This document shows, piece by piece, positions 52,127 to 60,410 of a stretch of 64,000 nt of DNA. The translations under genes and the position numbers were made by a program. The first letter of the stretch is position 1; each line of letters opens with the position of its first letter. Location: contig JBBDWK010000099.1 in assembly GCA_040902885.1 (NCBI GenBank), forward strand, positions 1 to 64,000, read 5' to 3'. The notes under the pieces are model-generated. The model ran no database searches, was not told the DNA's origin, and worked only from the letters and a program-made list of their open reading frames with translations. This DNA is from JBBDWK01 sp040902885. Lineage in GTDB: Bacteria; Acidobacteriota; Terriglobia; Bryobacterales; Bryobacteraceae.

Positions 52127-52412
52127 AGTCAGCGAGGGGCTGGAAACCCTCTCGCAAACCGGTTGGGTCTACCGCTCGGAGCCGGGCTCGCTGGCATCCG
52201 GGCCGTCACTGATTCCTTCGGCTGCCGCAAAAGGCAGGGGTCCCGCTACGCCCGTCGCCTTGCCCTCGGGCGCTTCCGGGCTGCTGGATGGGGGCGCGTC
52301 CACGCTCGCGGCCGGAATGGTTCTGATGGCGAACGCCATGTTGCTCGGCTTGCGGCTGTTCTCCATGCCGTTCACCATCTGCTCGGGCCTTCTGAAGCCC
52401 GCGCGTCGGTGA
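52095..52412 (+). CDS. small membrane-anchored partner of the ParA ATPase
   Basis: 105 residues, starting 32 bp inside the 3' end of the ParA gene in another frame. A basic N-terminus 'MASRKKKPSFEVSEGLETLSQTGWVYRS' is followed by a low-complexity linker and one or two hydrophobic segments ('LAAGMVLMANAMLLGLRLF'). No known family recognised. Overlap with parA and the basic N-terminus, as in activators of ParA-type ATPases, suggest a partner role, which is inference. Confidence 0.6.
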   Translation: MASRKKKPSFEVSEGLETLSQTGWVYRSEPGSLASGPSLIPSAAAKGRGPATPVALPSGASGLLDGGASTLAAGMVLMANAMLLGLRLFSMPFTICSGLLKPARR

Positions 52413-52630
52413 GGACGAAGTTCGACACGCGAGAAGCGACTTCATCGCCCCATCCGCCGCAAGATCTGGGTTCCCGAGTTCCTTGCCACATGGCTGGCCG
52501 GCCAGCAACGTCCAAGTGCCGCGATTTCCCAGAATGAGACTTCAAAGGCGTCTGGTGGTGTGAAGGGGATTTCGCGACAGCTATGTGATCACAGCGAGGG
52601 TTCCGCTTCCAAAAGATCCTCAATGTCGAT

Positions 52631-52684
52631 GCCTAACGTTGGAATTCAGCGGCGCGCGAAGTCCGCTGCAATGACTTGTTATGC
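52631..52684 (-). other. integron attC recombination site (strong)
   Basis: 54 bp, 25 bp after the stop of the minus-strand cassette gene. On the minus strand it starts GCATAAC (R'') and ends GTTAGGC (R', perfect match to GTTRRRY). The inner arms are TTGCAGCGG and CCGCTGAA, which pair except for one extra G on one side, the extrahelical base typical of attC sites. The loop is GC-rich. This is the classic architecture of mobile gene-cassette sites. Confidence 0.8.
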
Positions 52685-52708
52685 ATCGCCAGCATCGCCA
52701 CGACGTAC

Positions 52709-53588
52709 CTAATTCAACTTTCTGCAAATCAAGGGCTCGTCGAATCCTTTGACGATTAGTTTGTAGGTTTCGCCATTCCTTAAAACCATTACTTCCGGCC
52801 GAAGCTCCAATACCAGCTGCAACGTGAGCCCCGTAACTTCGTACACATTGCCAGAACTTGTCTTGAATATTCGACTTTGCTTCACCGTCCCACTAATGCT
52901 CCCTTGCAGGTTTGTTTCTTCGAAAAGTTCCCACTCTCCAGCTTGCGTTGATTTTCCCTTTGGCGAACTTGCTCCCTTATTCAACTTTCTGCAAATCAAG
53001 GGCTCGTCGAATCCTTTGACGATTAGTTTGTAGNNNNNNNNNNNNNNNNNNNNNNNNNNNNNNNNNNNNNNNNNNNNNNNNNNNNNNNNNNNNNNNNNNN
53101 NNNNNNNNNNNNNNNNNNNNNNNNNNNNNNNNNAGCTGCAACGTGAGCCCCGTAACTTCGTACACATTGCCAGAACTTGTCTTGAATACTCGACCCTGCC
53201 GCACCGTCCCACTAATGCTCCCTTGCAGGTTTGTTTCTTCGAAAATTTCCCACTCTCCAGCTTGCGTTGACCTTCCCTTTGGCGAACTTGCGCCCTTCTG
53301 GGTGCCCAACACGAATTGAACGTTGAGCGACTTCTTCCCAACAATCAATTTCCCTCGGCTCGGACAAATGATCACCGACGGGTAATACTCATACAAATAT
53401 TCGTATTCATACTTCACTTCCCACAGTGATCCATCGGCAAGTTTAAATGTCTCGTCATTATTCCCCATGAACGGTGATGGGCTACGAATTGAAGACTGGT
53501 AGCAATCTTGTGCGCTCGCGCGCCCCGCGACGACAAGCACCATTAACAGCGTGGCTAGCAGTCCGTGGTTAAAGTCAGAAGTTGACAT
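52709..53588 (-). CDS. secreted tandem-repeat protein of unknown function, interrupted by an assembly gap
   Basis: One gene split by 100 N. It starts at 53588 with a signal peptide ('LLATLLMVLVVAGRASAQ'). A ~70-residue region rich in Tyr/Glu ('VKYEYEYLYEYYPSV') leads into an 89-residue module present at least twice: 'KGASSPKG.STQAGEWE.FEE' through 'ISGTV.Q.R.FKTSSGNVYE' and 'YKLIVKGFDEPLICRKLN'. The frames before and after the gap differ only because 100 is not a multiple of three; a gap of 51 bp, as the other repeat copy predicts, would restore a single frame. No known family recognised. It lies between attC-like sites, so it is probably a gene cassette. Confidence 0.65.
52714..53247 (-). 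repeat. 267-bp tandem repeat within the cassette gene
   Basis: Sequence starting TCAACTTTCTGCAAATC at 52714 recurs at 52981, exactly 267 bp (89 codons) on. The second copy is interrupted by the N run. The copies differ at few positions, and the gap falls inside copy 2. Confidence 0.75.
53034..53133. other. assembly gap of 100 N
   Basis: Exactly 100 N inside a tandem repeat; the usual placeholder for a gap of unknown length. The number of repeat units is therefore unknown. Confidence 0.99.
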
Positions 53589-53720
53589 AATCGTACCTGC
53601 AATTCGCTCATTCCACGGCGTCGGATACGAGCGTTTGGCGATTTCGGGTACTTCTGCCACGGGCTGCTAGCCAAACAGGAATCCTGCTTTTCATAGGTGG
53701 ACCTCGAGCGTTTCAGGCGA

Positions 53721-53782
53721 GGATAACGCCCCGCGTTTAGCCGCGGACGCCATTTGCCCACCGATGCGACGCTTGGTTAGAC
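53721..53782 (-). other. attC-like site (candidate)
   Basis: 10 bp after the stop of the minus-strand gene 53792-54343. On the minus strand it starts GTCTAAC (perfect RYYYAAC) and ends GTTATCC (imperfect GTTRRRY), with an inner hairpin CCGCG/CGCGG. The arms beside the R boxes do not pair in the standard way. Confidence 0.4.
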
Positions 53783-53791
53783 GCATCTCAT

Positions 53792-54343
53792 CTACCTCTT
53801 CCTGCTGATGTTCTCCGCTTGCTGGCTACCTGGGACGAAAGCTGCGGCCTTCCCAAGAAAACGCTCGACAGCTGCCTGACTAATGCTCAAAAAACCGTCG
53901 ATGTTCACAAGTTGGCGACCTTGGTCTACCGGAAACGCCTCAGAAGACTTAGGACACGATACGAGCGGATGCTCGGGCGCCAACGCTGCGTTGTGCACCA
54001 GGATGTCACGGAAGTTCGTGTAGATTCTTTTGATGGCGGCCTCGGACAGCGATTGCCCGTAGTAGTCACTGTTGAGGACGTAGAAATGCTGGAACCCCTG
54101 CTTGCGGATCGTAACTTCCTTGCCGTCGACAACTACGTTGAAATTCCCATCTCCTCGATGAAATGCCCCGATGGTGTCGGCAATGCAGAACATCATTACG
54201 GCAGATGGATAGCCGAGACGCCCGCCGCTCTGTCCGGGCCCCCAGGAGTCGTCCTTCTGGTAATGTACGCACCAGTCCGCAACACACAAGTACTCGCGGA
54301 GAGATTCTTGGAGCATCGAGGCGGTGTCGGGATGAATTGCCAT
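53792..54343 (-). CDS. cassette-like gene of unknown function
   Basis: 183 residues starting 'MAIHPDTASMLQESLREYLCVADW', only 4 bp after a GTTAGAC box. Its lack of a ribosome binding site is common in integron cassettes. The protein is soluble, with no signal peptide. Segments include 'YPSAVMMFCIADTIGAFHRGDG', 'FQHFYVLNSDYYGQSL' and 'IYTNFRDILVHNAALAP'. The 'RDILVHNAALA' segment recalls HEPN-type or cyclic-nucleotide-metabolism proteins, but it is not enough to name a family. The stop lies beside another attC-like site. Confidence 0.6.
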   Translation of the reverse strand: MAIHPDTASMLQESLREYLCVADWCVHYQKDDSWGPGQSGGRLGYPSAVMMFCIADTIGAFHRGDGNFNVVVDGKEVTIRKQGFQHFYVLNSDYYGQSLSEAAIKRIYTNFRDILVHNAALAPEHPLVSCPKSSEAFPVDQGRQLVNIDGFLSISQAAVERFLGKAAAFVPGSQQAENISRKR

Positions 54344-54347
54344 GGTC

Positions 54348-54403
54348 GTCTAACTCTTGTTTCGGCTGACCTGCATAAACCGCCACGGCGGTCGGCCTAA
54401 GAC
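54348..54403 (-). other. attC-like site (candidate) in front of the cassette gene
   Basis: On the minus strand it ends with GTTAGAC (perfect GTTRRRY) 4 bp before the ATG at 54343. The inner arms GGCCGACC and GGTCAGCC pair at 7 of 8 positions, and CCGCC/GGCGG stacks inside. The other end reads GTCTTA, a degenerate R'' box. Confidence 0.45.
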
Positions 54404-54811
54404 CCGACGTCCCCACGAAGGCCGTGGGGGTAAACGCTTGCCAAGTAGCCACTTCCGATTCATTCTACAAGTTGCCTCCACCATCTCATGCCGACCCGTC
54501 GCCTCGCCTAAACCTCCGTGTCTCGCCGGATACGGGCAGCCGCAACCGGTCGAGCGGGCTGTGAACCCCTCGCCCGTCACGGTTCAACTCGCGCGGGCGG
54601 GGCTGTTCATCGTGCCGGAGCTCTTCAAGATTTTTGCACTGACTACGGGAATTAGACCACATCTCAACCTTCCGGACAACGCCGCTGATACCTGTTGAGA
54701 GCAGCCCTTCGCCCCAGGAATGCCTTAGGCGGGGTCGCAAACGGCGTTCTGGGAAACGCCGGCCACTTGACCGTATGATGGCTCGACCTGTAGATATGCT
54801 GGCGCGCTGGT
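54404..54811 (+). other. intergenic region without a recognisable gene
   Basis: About 400 bp between the cassette array and the truncated topA copy. Short frames on both strands are not protein-like. No repeat or RNA recognised. Confidence 0.5.
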
Positions 54812-55123
54812 TCAACTGGCCACCGGTTCCGCCGCCGCCAGTTGGCGCTTATACTTGCACTCCTGGTTGGGACATTGCAGGACACCGCCGGCTTTCAGCC
54901 ACTTTTCCAGCAGATAAGGGCTGCCGCAATCGGGGCACTTCTCGGGCACCGGCTTGCTCCAGGCGACGAAATCGCAGTCTGGATAGCGGTTGCAGCCATA
55001 GAAGGTCTTGCCACGCCGTAAGCGCCGCTCCACTATCTCGCCTTCGTTGCACTGCGGGCATCTCACCCCGATCGTCTTCTGCTTGCACGCCGGAGGCCCA
55101 AACCGGCGAATGCGGTCTCGCAA
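54812..55123 (-). pseudogene. truncated duplicate of the topA 3' end (zinc-finger tail)
   Basis: The minus-strand frame encodes 'KQKTIGVRCPQCNEGEIVERR' through to 'CKYKRQLAAAEPVAS', matching the last ~90 residues of topA at 55841-58270 with a few substitutions. About 275 bp are shared at roughly 90% identity or more. The copy departs at 'CTTGCACGCCGG', where nine bases present in topA between two CTTG repeats are missing. It has no catalytic domain, so it is non-functional as a topoisomerase. Confidence 0.85.
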
Positions 55124-55153
55124 ATCACGTAGCGCCGATGGTGTTCGTTTCCG

Positions 55154-55681
55154 TCACCCGCGATCGAGTTGCTCGCGAAGCTCGCCGGGGTATAGAGATT
55201 TCAAATCGGGGTAGGATTCCGCAAGCCGGATTAGGTCCAGTTCGTCCTTCTTGCGCTTGCTCAGACGTCGTTGTGGATCGCTGTAAGCCCAGAGCTTGCC
55301 GCGGGTGACGTCCTCCAGGCAAGCGATTCTCACACGGACCCCCAGGACCTCGGCCTCGATCGACCGGGTTAGGAACGCCTGATATCTTTCGTCCGTGGTG
55401 AACTGAATGCGGAGTTCGCTTTGTGGCGGCAGCGCATTCACCGAATGCGCGTGTTCTTCGGTTTTGAAGCCTTGCTCCCGCAGGAACTCCGACAGCTTGG
55501 GAAGCCTCGATGCGATCACAACGATATCGGCATCGAGTGTATATACCGGGTCAACGTAACAGTTGACGGCCAAGCCGCCGATCACACAATAGGGTCCAAA
55601 CGATTCGCAGGCCGCGATCAGCCGTGCGAAGGCCGTCGCGCCTCCCTGCGTTGTCAACTCGTACGCCTCCACCGCAGTCAC
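55154..55681 (-). CDS. nucleotidyltransferase-like protein (AbiEii/DUF-type)
   Basis: 175 residues. 'YCVIGGLAVNCYVDPVYTLDADIVV' is the nucleotidyltransferase-superfamily G-x-x-A ... DxD pattern (a typical AbiEii-like 'GG.A...' plus 'TLDADIVV'), followed by 'LRIQFTTDERYQAFL' and 'CLEDVTRGKLWAYSD..RR.SKRKKDELDLIRL', the C-terminal helix set of such proteins. Many are toxins of abortive-infection or MNT-HEPN toxin-antitoxin systems, but no partner antitoxin gene is adjacent. It sits between the two topA 3' copies, i.e. within the probable insertion. Confidence 0.65.
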   Translation of the reverse strand: MTAVEAYELTTQGGATAFARLIAACESFGPYCVIGGLAVNCYVDPVYTLDADIVVIASRLPKLSEFLREQGFKTEEHAHSVNALPPQSELRIQFTTDERYQAFLTRSIEAEVLGVRVRIACLEDVTRGKLWAYSDPQRRLSKRKKDELDLIRLAESYPDLKSLYPGELREQLDRG

Positions 55682-55756
55682 AACTTAACTCTATACAACC
55701 ATGTGCAGCGTTCGCAAAACCCGGCCGCTTCCGTCAGATATCGCTGATGCATCGGC

Positions 55757-55819
55757 AACCGCTCCCTGACGGTCGCGGCTCGGTAAGTCCTTCAGAGCCG
55801 CGACCGCCAGGGAGCGGTT
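55757..55819 (+). repeat. dispersed palindromic repeat, copy 2
   Basis: 25-bp arms (55757-55781 and 55795-55819) around GGTAAGTCCTTCA, the reverse complement of the loop in copy 1 except for one base. It is therefore in the opposite orientation. It lies 21 bp downstream of the topA stop. Confidence 0.85.
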
Positions 55820-55840
55820 GTTTACGCTAGCAGCGCCGGT

Positions 55841-58270
55841 TCAACTCGCCACCGGCTCCGCGGCCGCCAGTTGGCGCTTATACTTGCACTCCTGGTTGGG
55901 ACATTGCAGGACACCGCCGGCTTTCAGCCACTTTTCCAGCAGATAAGGGCTGCCGCAATCGGGGCACTTCTCGGGCACGGGCTTGCTCCAGGCGACGAAA
56001 TCGCAGTCCGGATAGCGGTTGCAGCCGTAGAACGTCTTGCCGCGCCGTGAGCGCCGTTCCACAATCTCACCCTCATTGCATTGCGGGCACTTCACGCCGA
56101 TGGTCTTCTGCTTGACGTACTTGCACGCCGGGTAATTGCTGCACGCCGTGAACTCGCCGAAGCGTCCGGTCTTGACCACCAGATTGTTGCCGCACTGCGG
56201 GCAGGTCTCTTCGAGACGGACGTCGGCCTTCTTTTGCGGACCGCCGATCTGCTTCGTGGTTTTGCAGTCGGGGTAGCCGGTGCAGGCGTAGAACTGGCCA
56301 AAGCGGCCCTTCTTCAGCACCATCGGCCGCCCGCAATTTTCGCAATATTCCTCGTCGCTCTGATCGGTGAGGTCGGCCTTATCGACGTCCGGAAGGTCCA
56401 CCGTCAGCTCGCGCGTGTACGTGCACTCCGGGTAGCCGGTGCAGGCGATGAAGCTGCCGTGCTTGCCCCACTTGATCACCAGCGGCTTGCCGCACTTCTC
56501 GCACAGGAGATCGGTCGGCTTCTCCATGCGCTTGATGTCGGTCATGTGCTCGGCGGCGTGTTTCAGGTCCTTGTCGAACTTCTCGTAGAACTCCGCCATG
56601 GCGCTGCGGAAGTCGAGCTTGCCGTCTTCAATCTCGTCGAGCTCCTCCTCCATGCGGGCGGTGTACTTCACGTCGAAAATGTCGTCGAAGCTTTCCAGTA
56701 AAAGGTCGGTGACCACCATTCCCAGCTCGGTGGGCGTGAAGCGCCCGCCTTCCTTGGCAACGTACTCGCGCTCCTGAATGGTGGAGAGGATGGAGGCGTA
56801 GGTGGAAGGGCGGCCGACGCCGTCGGATTCGAGCTTCTTGACCAGCGTCGCCTCGTTGTAGCGCGGGGGCGGCTCGGTGAAGTGCTGCTCGGGACGGAGG
56901 GCGCGGAAGCGCAGGACTTCGCCTCGCTCCACAAGCGGGAGCTTGTGCTTCAGCTCCTCGTCTTCCTCGTCCTTCTGGTCCTTGCCTTCTTCGTAGACCT
57001 TCAGGAAGCCGTCGAATTTGAGCACGGACCCGGTCGCGCGGAACAGGAAGTCCGGCCCGTCGTTGCCCTTGGCCGAGATGTCGATGGTGGTCTGGTCGAA
57101 CAGCGCCGGCATCATCTGCGAGGCGACGAAGCGCATCCAGATGAGGCGGTAGAGCTTCAACTCGTCCTCGGCCAGGTGCTTGGCGATCTCGTCCGGGGTG
57201 CGCATGACGGAGGTGGGGCGAACGGCCTCGTGCGCGTCCTGCGCGTCCTTTTTCGTCTTGTAGATGTTCGCCGTGGGAGGAAGATACTGGGTCCCGTAGC
57301 GCTCGCCGACGAAGGCGCGAGCTTCGCCCAGCGCGTCTTCCGACACTCGCGTGGAATCGGTTCGCATGTAGCTGATGAGGCCGACCGAGCCTTCCTTGCC
57401 AAGCTCGACGCCCTCATAGAGCCGCTGGGCCAAACCCATGGTGCGCTTCACGCTGAAGCGCAGCTTGCGCGCCGCCTCCTGCTGCAGGGTGGAGGTGATG
57501 AAGGGCGCCACCGGATTGCGCTTCTTCTCGCGCGTGCCGACGGAAGCGACCGTATAGGCGGCGTTTTGAAGCGCGGCGACGATAGAGTCGGACGCCGCCT
57601 GATCCGGAATTTCGGCCGCCTGGTCGTTGCGCTTAATCAGCCGCGCCGAGAACAGCGGCGGCTTCTTCGCGGCCAGGTCGGCGTCGATGGTCCAGTATTC
57701 GGTCTTCTGGAAGGCGCGAATTTCGCGCTCGCGCTCCACGATCAGCCGCAGGGCGACGGTCTGAACGCGTCCCGCGGAAAGGCCGCGGCGGACCTTGTCC
57801 CAAAGGAGAGGCGATATTTTGTACCCCACCAGCCGGTCCAGCACGCGGCGGGCCTGCTGGGCGTCCACCAGGTTGGGATTGACCATGGCCGGCTTCTCGA
57901 AAGCCTTGCGGATGGCATTTGCCGTGATCTCGTTGAACATCACCCGGAAGAACTTCGTGCCGTTCTTCTTGTCGCGCAGCTCTTCCTGCAGGTGGTAGCA
58001 GATGGCCTCGCCTTCCCGGTCCGGGTCGGCGGCCAGATAGACCGAGTCCACCTTTTTGGCGGCCTCTTTCAGCTCCTGGATGAGCTTCTTCTTTCCTTCT
58101 ATGACAACGTACCTGGGTACAAATCCATGCTCGACATCAACCGCCAAGTCGTTCTTGGGAAGATCCTTGACATGGCCGAGGGAAGCCTTTACGACGTATT
58201 GCTTCCCCAGGTACTTATGAATGGTCTTCGCCTTGGCCGGCGATTCCACGATTACTAGAGCCTTCGCCAT
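55841..58270 (-). CDS. topA: DNA topoisomerase I
   Basis: 809 residues. Type IA topoisomerase: Toprim domain 'KALVIVESPAKAKTIHKYLG' and 'VYLAADPDREGEAICYHL', the active-site tyrosine region 'GSVGLISYMRTDSTRVSEDAL', and 'GVGRPSTYASILSTIQEREYV'. The C-terminus holds about five zinc-ribbon-like modules ('CEKCGKPL', 'CENCGRPM', 'CPQCGNNL', 'CPQCNEGE', 'CPDCGSPY'). It relaxes negative supercoils. Upstream is dprA, 45 bp away on the same strand, a common pairing. Its 3' end is duplicated at 54812-55123. Confidence 0.97.
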   Translation of the reverse strand: MAKALVIVESPAKAKTIHKYLGKQYVVKASLGHVKDLPKNDLAVDVEHGFVPRYVVIEGKKKLIQELKEAAKKVDSVYLAADPDREGEAICYHLQEELRDKKNGTKFFRVMFNEITANAIRKAFEKPAMVNPNLVDAQQARRVLDRLVGYKISPLLWDKVRRGLSAGRVQTVALRLIVEREREIRAFQKTEYWTIDADLAAKKPPLFSARLIKRNDQAAEIPDQAASDSIVAALQNAAYTVASVGTREKKRNPVAPFITSTLQQEAARKLRFSVKRTMGLAQRLYEGVELGKEGSVGLISYMRTDSTRVSEDALGEARAFVGERYGTQYLPPTANIYKTKKDAQDAHEAVRPTSVMRTPDEIAKHLAEDELKLYRLIWMRFVASQMMPALFDQTTIDISAKGNDGPDFLFRATGSVLKFDGFLKVYEEGKDQKDEEDEELKHKLPLVERGEVLRFRALRPEQHFTEPPPRYNEATLVKKLESDGVGRPSTYASILSTIQEREYVAKEGGRFTPTELGMVVTDLLLESFDDIFDVKYTARMEEELDEIEDGKLDFRSAMAEFYEKFDKDLKHAAEHMTDIKRMEKPTDLLCEKCGKPLVIKWGKHGSFIACTGYPECTYTRELTVDLPDVDKADLTDQSDEEYCENCGRPMVLKKGRFGQFYACTGYPDCKTTKQIGGPQKKADVRLEETCPQCGNNLVVKTGRFGEFTACSNYPACKYVKQKTIGVKCPQCNEGEIVERRSRRGKTFYGCNRYPDCDFVAWSKPVPEKCPDCGSPYLLEKWLKAGGVLQCPNQECKYKRQLAAAEPVAS

Positions 58271-58315
58271 ATGAATACGTCACACTGTCGGGCGGCCGGA
58301 GCACGCGCCCCGAGC

Positions 58316-59479
58316 CTACCACACTTTAACAAAGTTCCTGCCGGGAAGCTGACGGACCAGTCCGAGCATCTCCAGTTCGAACAGGGCCGCGATGATTTCC
58401 GAGGGAGAGGAATCCGGCAGCGATTCCAACAGAGCGTCCACGTGCGTGGCGGCGTCTACCTTGAGGTGCGAAACCAAGCTCCGGCCCAATGCCGCCGCCG
58501 GTCCCGCGTCTAGAGGTAGAGATGCTTGCCCCGTGCCGGAGGATTCAGCCGCCAGCCGCTGCCGGCCGCTCTCAATAAGGCTGCGGCGCACTTCCGCGGG
58601 CAGTTCCTCGACCACGTCATTCCACTCCTGGACCAGCTTCGCTCCCTGTTTTATCAATAAGTTAGGCCCCCAACTCAGCTTGGAGGTAATGTTTCCCGGC
58701 ACCGCGAAGACTTCCCGGCCCTGGTCGAGCGCCAGCCGCGCCGTGATGGACGATCCGCTGTACTGCGCTCCCTCCACTACCAGAACGCCCGAGCTCAGTC
58801 CGCTGACAATGCGGTTGCGGATGGGAAAATTCTGCGGAAAGGCGGTGGAACCCATCGGAAATTCCGACAACAGCAAGCCTTTGACCGCCAGTTCGGCGGC
58901 AAGTTTCTTGTTTTCCGACGGATAGACCACATCCACACCGCACCCGAGCACGGCTACCGTGTCTCCACCGGCCGCGAGCGTGCCTTTGTGGGCCGCGCTG
59001 TCGATTCCGCGTGCCATCCCGCTGACAATCGTGAGGCCGGCCCGTGCGAGATCGCCCGCCAGCCGTTCCGCCGCCGCCAGACCATACGGCGTGGCACGCC
59101 TTGTTCCCACCATGGCGAACATCAGGGACTGAAGCAACTCCAGGCGTCCTCTGGCGAACAGAACGATGGGCGGGTCGAAGATGTCCCGCAGGGGCGCCGG
59201 GTAGGCGGGGTCGCCGAGGGTAACGGCGGTTGTGCCGGTTTCCCGCATGCGTTCCTGCTGAACGACGGCGTCCTCAAAGGAGCAACCGCTCGCGATGCTT
59301 TGCGCCACGCCGCCTGAAATGCCGAGCGCTTCAAGCTCGCTGCGGGGGGCTCGAAAAACAGCCTGAGGCGTCCGGAAACGTTCAATGAGCTGCACCGCTT
59401 TCCGGGAGCCCAAACCGGGAATCAATCTCAGAGCGAGCCAGTGGAGTTCCTCCTCCTGGCCGAGTGTGGGAGCTGGCAT
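58316..59479 (-). CDS. dprA: DNA processing protein DprA (Smf)
   Basis: 387 residues. The RecA loader in natural transformation. An N-terminal helical SAM-like region ('GLGSRKAVQLIERF') is followed by the Rossmann core: 'MVGTRRATPYGLAAAERLAGDLARAGLTIVSGMARGIDSAAHKGTL', 'VLGCGVDVVYPSENKKL', 'VEGAQYSGSSITARLALDQGREVFAVPG' and 'GPNLLIKQGAKL'. A C-terminal winged helix ('IIAALFELEMLGLVRQLPGRNFVKV') completes the typical form. Likely co-transcribed with topA. Confidence 0.95.
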   Translation of the reverse strand: MPAPTLGQEEELHWLALRLIPGLGSRKAVQLIERFRTPQAVFRAPRSELEALGISGGVAQSIASGCSFEDAVVQQERMRETGTTAVTLGDPAYPAPLRDIFDPPIVLFARGRLELLQSLMFAMVGTRRATPYGLAAAERLAGDLARAGLTIVSGMARGIDSAAHKGTLAAGGDTVAVLGCGVDVVYPSENKKLAAELAVKGLLLSEFPMGSTAFPQNFPIRNRIVSGLSSGVLVVEGAQYSGSSITARLALDQGREVFAVPGNITSKLSWGPNLLIKQGAKLVQEWNDVVEELPAEVRRSLIESGRQRLAAESSGTGQASLPLDAGPAAALGRSLVSHLKVDAATHVDALLESLPDSSPSEIIAALFELEMLGLVRQLPGRNFVKVW

Positions 59480-59549
59480 GATTGAAATTTTCCGGGAGGG
59501 ACGCCTTTTTCGAATGTAGCAGCCGAGGCATGGCTGCGCAACGAAGGTA

Positions 59550-59612
59550 AGCTTCAGGCGGAAGCGGCTCTCCTGCGTGAAATGGTGGGAAAATGGGGTT
59601 AGTATTCTCTCA
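59550..59612 (+). repeat. ~62-bp direct repeat, copy A, flanking the HigBA module
   Basis: Begins AGCTTCAGGCGGAAGCGG and ends AGTATTCTCTCA. It matches 60411-60472 with only a few differences. The two copies bracket the toxin-antitoxin genes. Confidence 0.8.
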
Positions 59613-59637
59613 AACGTTAAAGGAGGCCTTGCGGCAT

Positions 59638-59961
59638 TTAGGCCGTTCGCAACCGTTTCGCGGGCAAAAATCGAATCTCCACACGCTTGTCGAGCGCCTC
59701 GGCAATGCGCTTCAGCATGGAGAGCGAGTGCCCTTCGTAGTCGGCGTCCTCAAGCCGGCAGATAGCGGATTTGGACGTTCCGACGCGGTCGGCCAGTTCT
59801 TGCTGCGTCAGACCGGCTGCCGTCCGGAGCTGGTAAATCTTTCGCGCAATCTCGGCGTTAACGACCTCCTCTTCGTATTCCTCTTCGCGTTTGGCGTCGC
59901 CCGCGATGAAGCGGTTGTAGAGGAACTTCGAGGCGTCTGAGTGAAACTTTTTTCGTGCCAT
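59638..59961 (-). CDS. higA: HigA-type antitoxin with helix-turn-helix (XRE) domain
   Basis: 107 residues. An N-terminal acidic/basic region is followed by the XRE helix-turn-helix 'LRTAAGLTQQELADRVGTSKSAICRLEDADYEGHSLSMLKRIAEALDKRV'-type pattern (about residues 45-95). It lies 4 bp after the RelE/Gp49-type toxin gene, the reverse order to usual antitoxin-first operons but normal for HigBA. As antitoxin it should bind the toxin and repress the operon. Confidence 0.85.
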   Translation of the reverse strand: MARKKFHSDASKFLYNRFIAGDAKREEEYEEEVVNAEIARKIYQLRTAAGLTQQELADRVGTSKSAICRLEDADYEGHSLSMLKRIAEALDKRVEIRFLPAKRLRTA

Positions 59962-59965
59962 AGCT

Positions 59966-60337
59966 CTACTTCGGTCGAAACGTGAACTTCTGAAAATTCG
60001 CTTCCACCTTCTTCTTGCGCTCTACTGCCTGGCCGATCTCGCGCGGCGGCACTTCCCTCGTCTTTGTCAATCCGTGGGAGAGCACCACCACGGCTTTCCA
60101 GGCAAAGAAGTAGAGCATTCTGTAATGCACTCCTTGATGGCTCGCGCGGAGTTCATAAATGCCGTCTCGCAGGAAGTCGGCTTCCGGTCGCCGCAGCTCG
60201 TGTCCCAGCTCCCCTAACCGGTCAATCCGCTCCGTGCATTTGGCCTGCACTTTCGCCGGCAGGTCTTCAAGCCACTCCAACAGGGGCACCGAATCGTCTT
60301 TTGGCTCCCGGAAGAAGAATACCTCGGTCTCGGCCAA
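59966..60337 (-). CDS. higB: HigB-type toxin (phage Gp49-like, RelE superfamily)
   Basis: 123 residues. The Gp49/HigB pattern is clear: 'EVFFFREPKDDSVPLLEWLEDLPAKVQAKCTERIDRLGELG', 'RDGIYELRASHQGVHYRMLYFFAWKAVVVLSHGLTKTREVPPREI' and a basic C-terminus. RelE-fold toxins cleave mRNA at the ribosome. The conserved 'GIYELR' and 'YRMLYFF' strands carry the usual basic residues. First gene of the pair with higA. Confidence 0.86.
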   Translation of the reverse strand: MAETEVFFFREPKDDSVPLLEWLEDLPAKVQAKCTERIDRLGELGHELRRPEADFLRDGIYELRASHQGVHYRMLYFFAWKAVVVLSHGLTKTREVPPREIGQAVERKKKVEANFQKFTFRPK

Positions 60338-60410
60338 ATGTCCTCCCTTAGGTTCTCATTTTTGGTAACTCGTGACAAGTGCCAGGAACGGAAGCCCTGG
60401 GAACGGAAGA

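Noticed and set aside
51338..52412. Plasmid or phage partition locus
   Set aside because: No parB, parS-like repeats, replication or phage genes nearby; flanked by metabolic operons.
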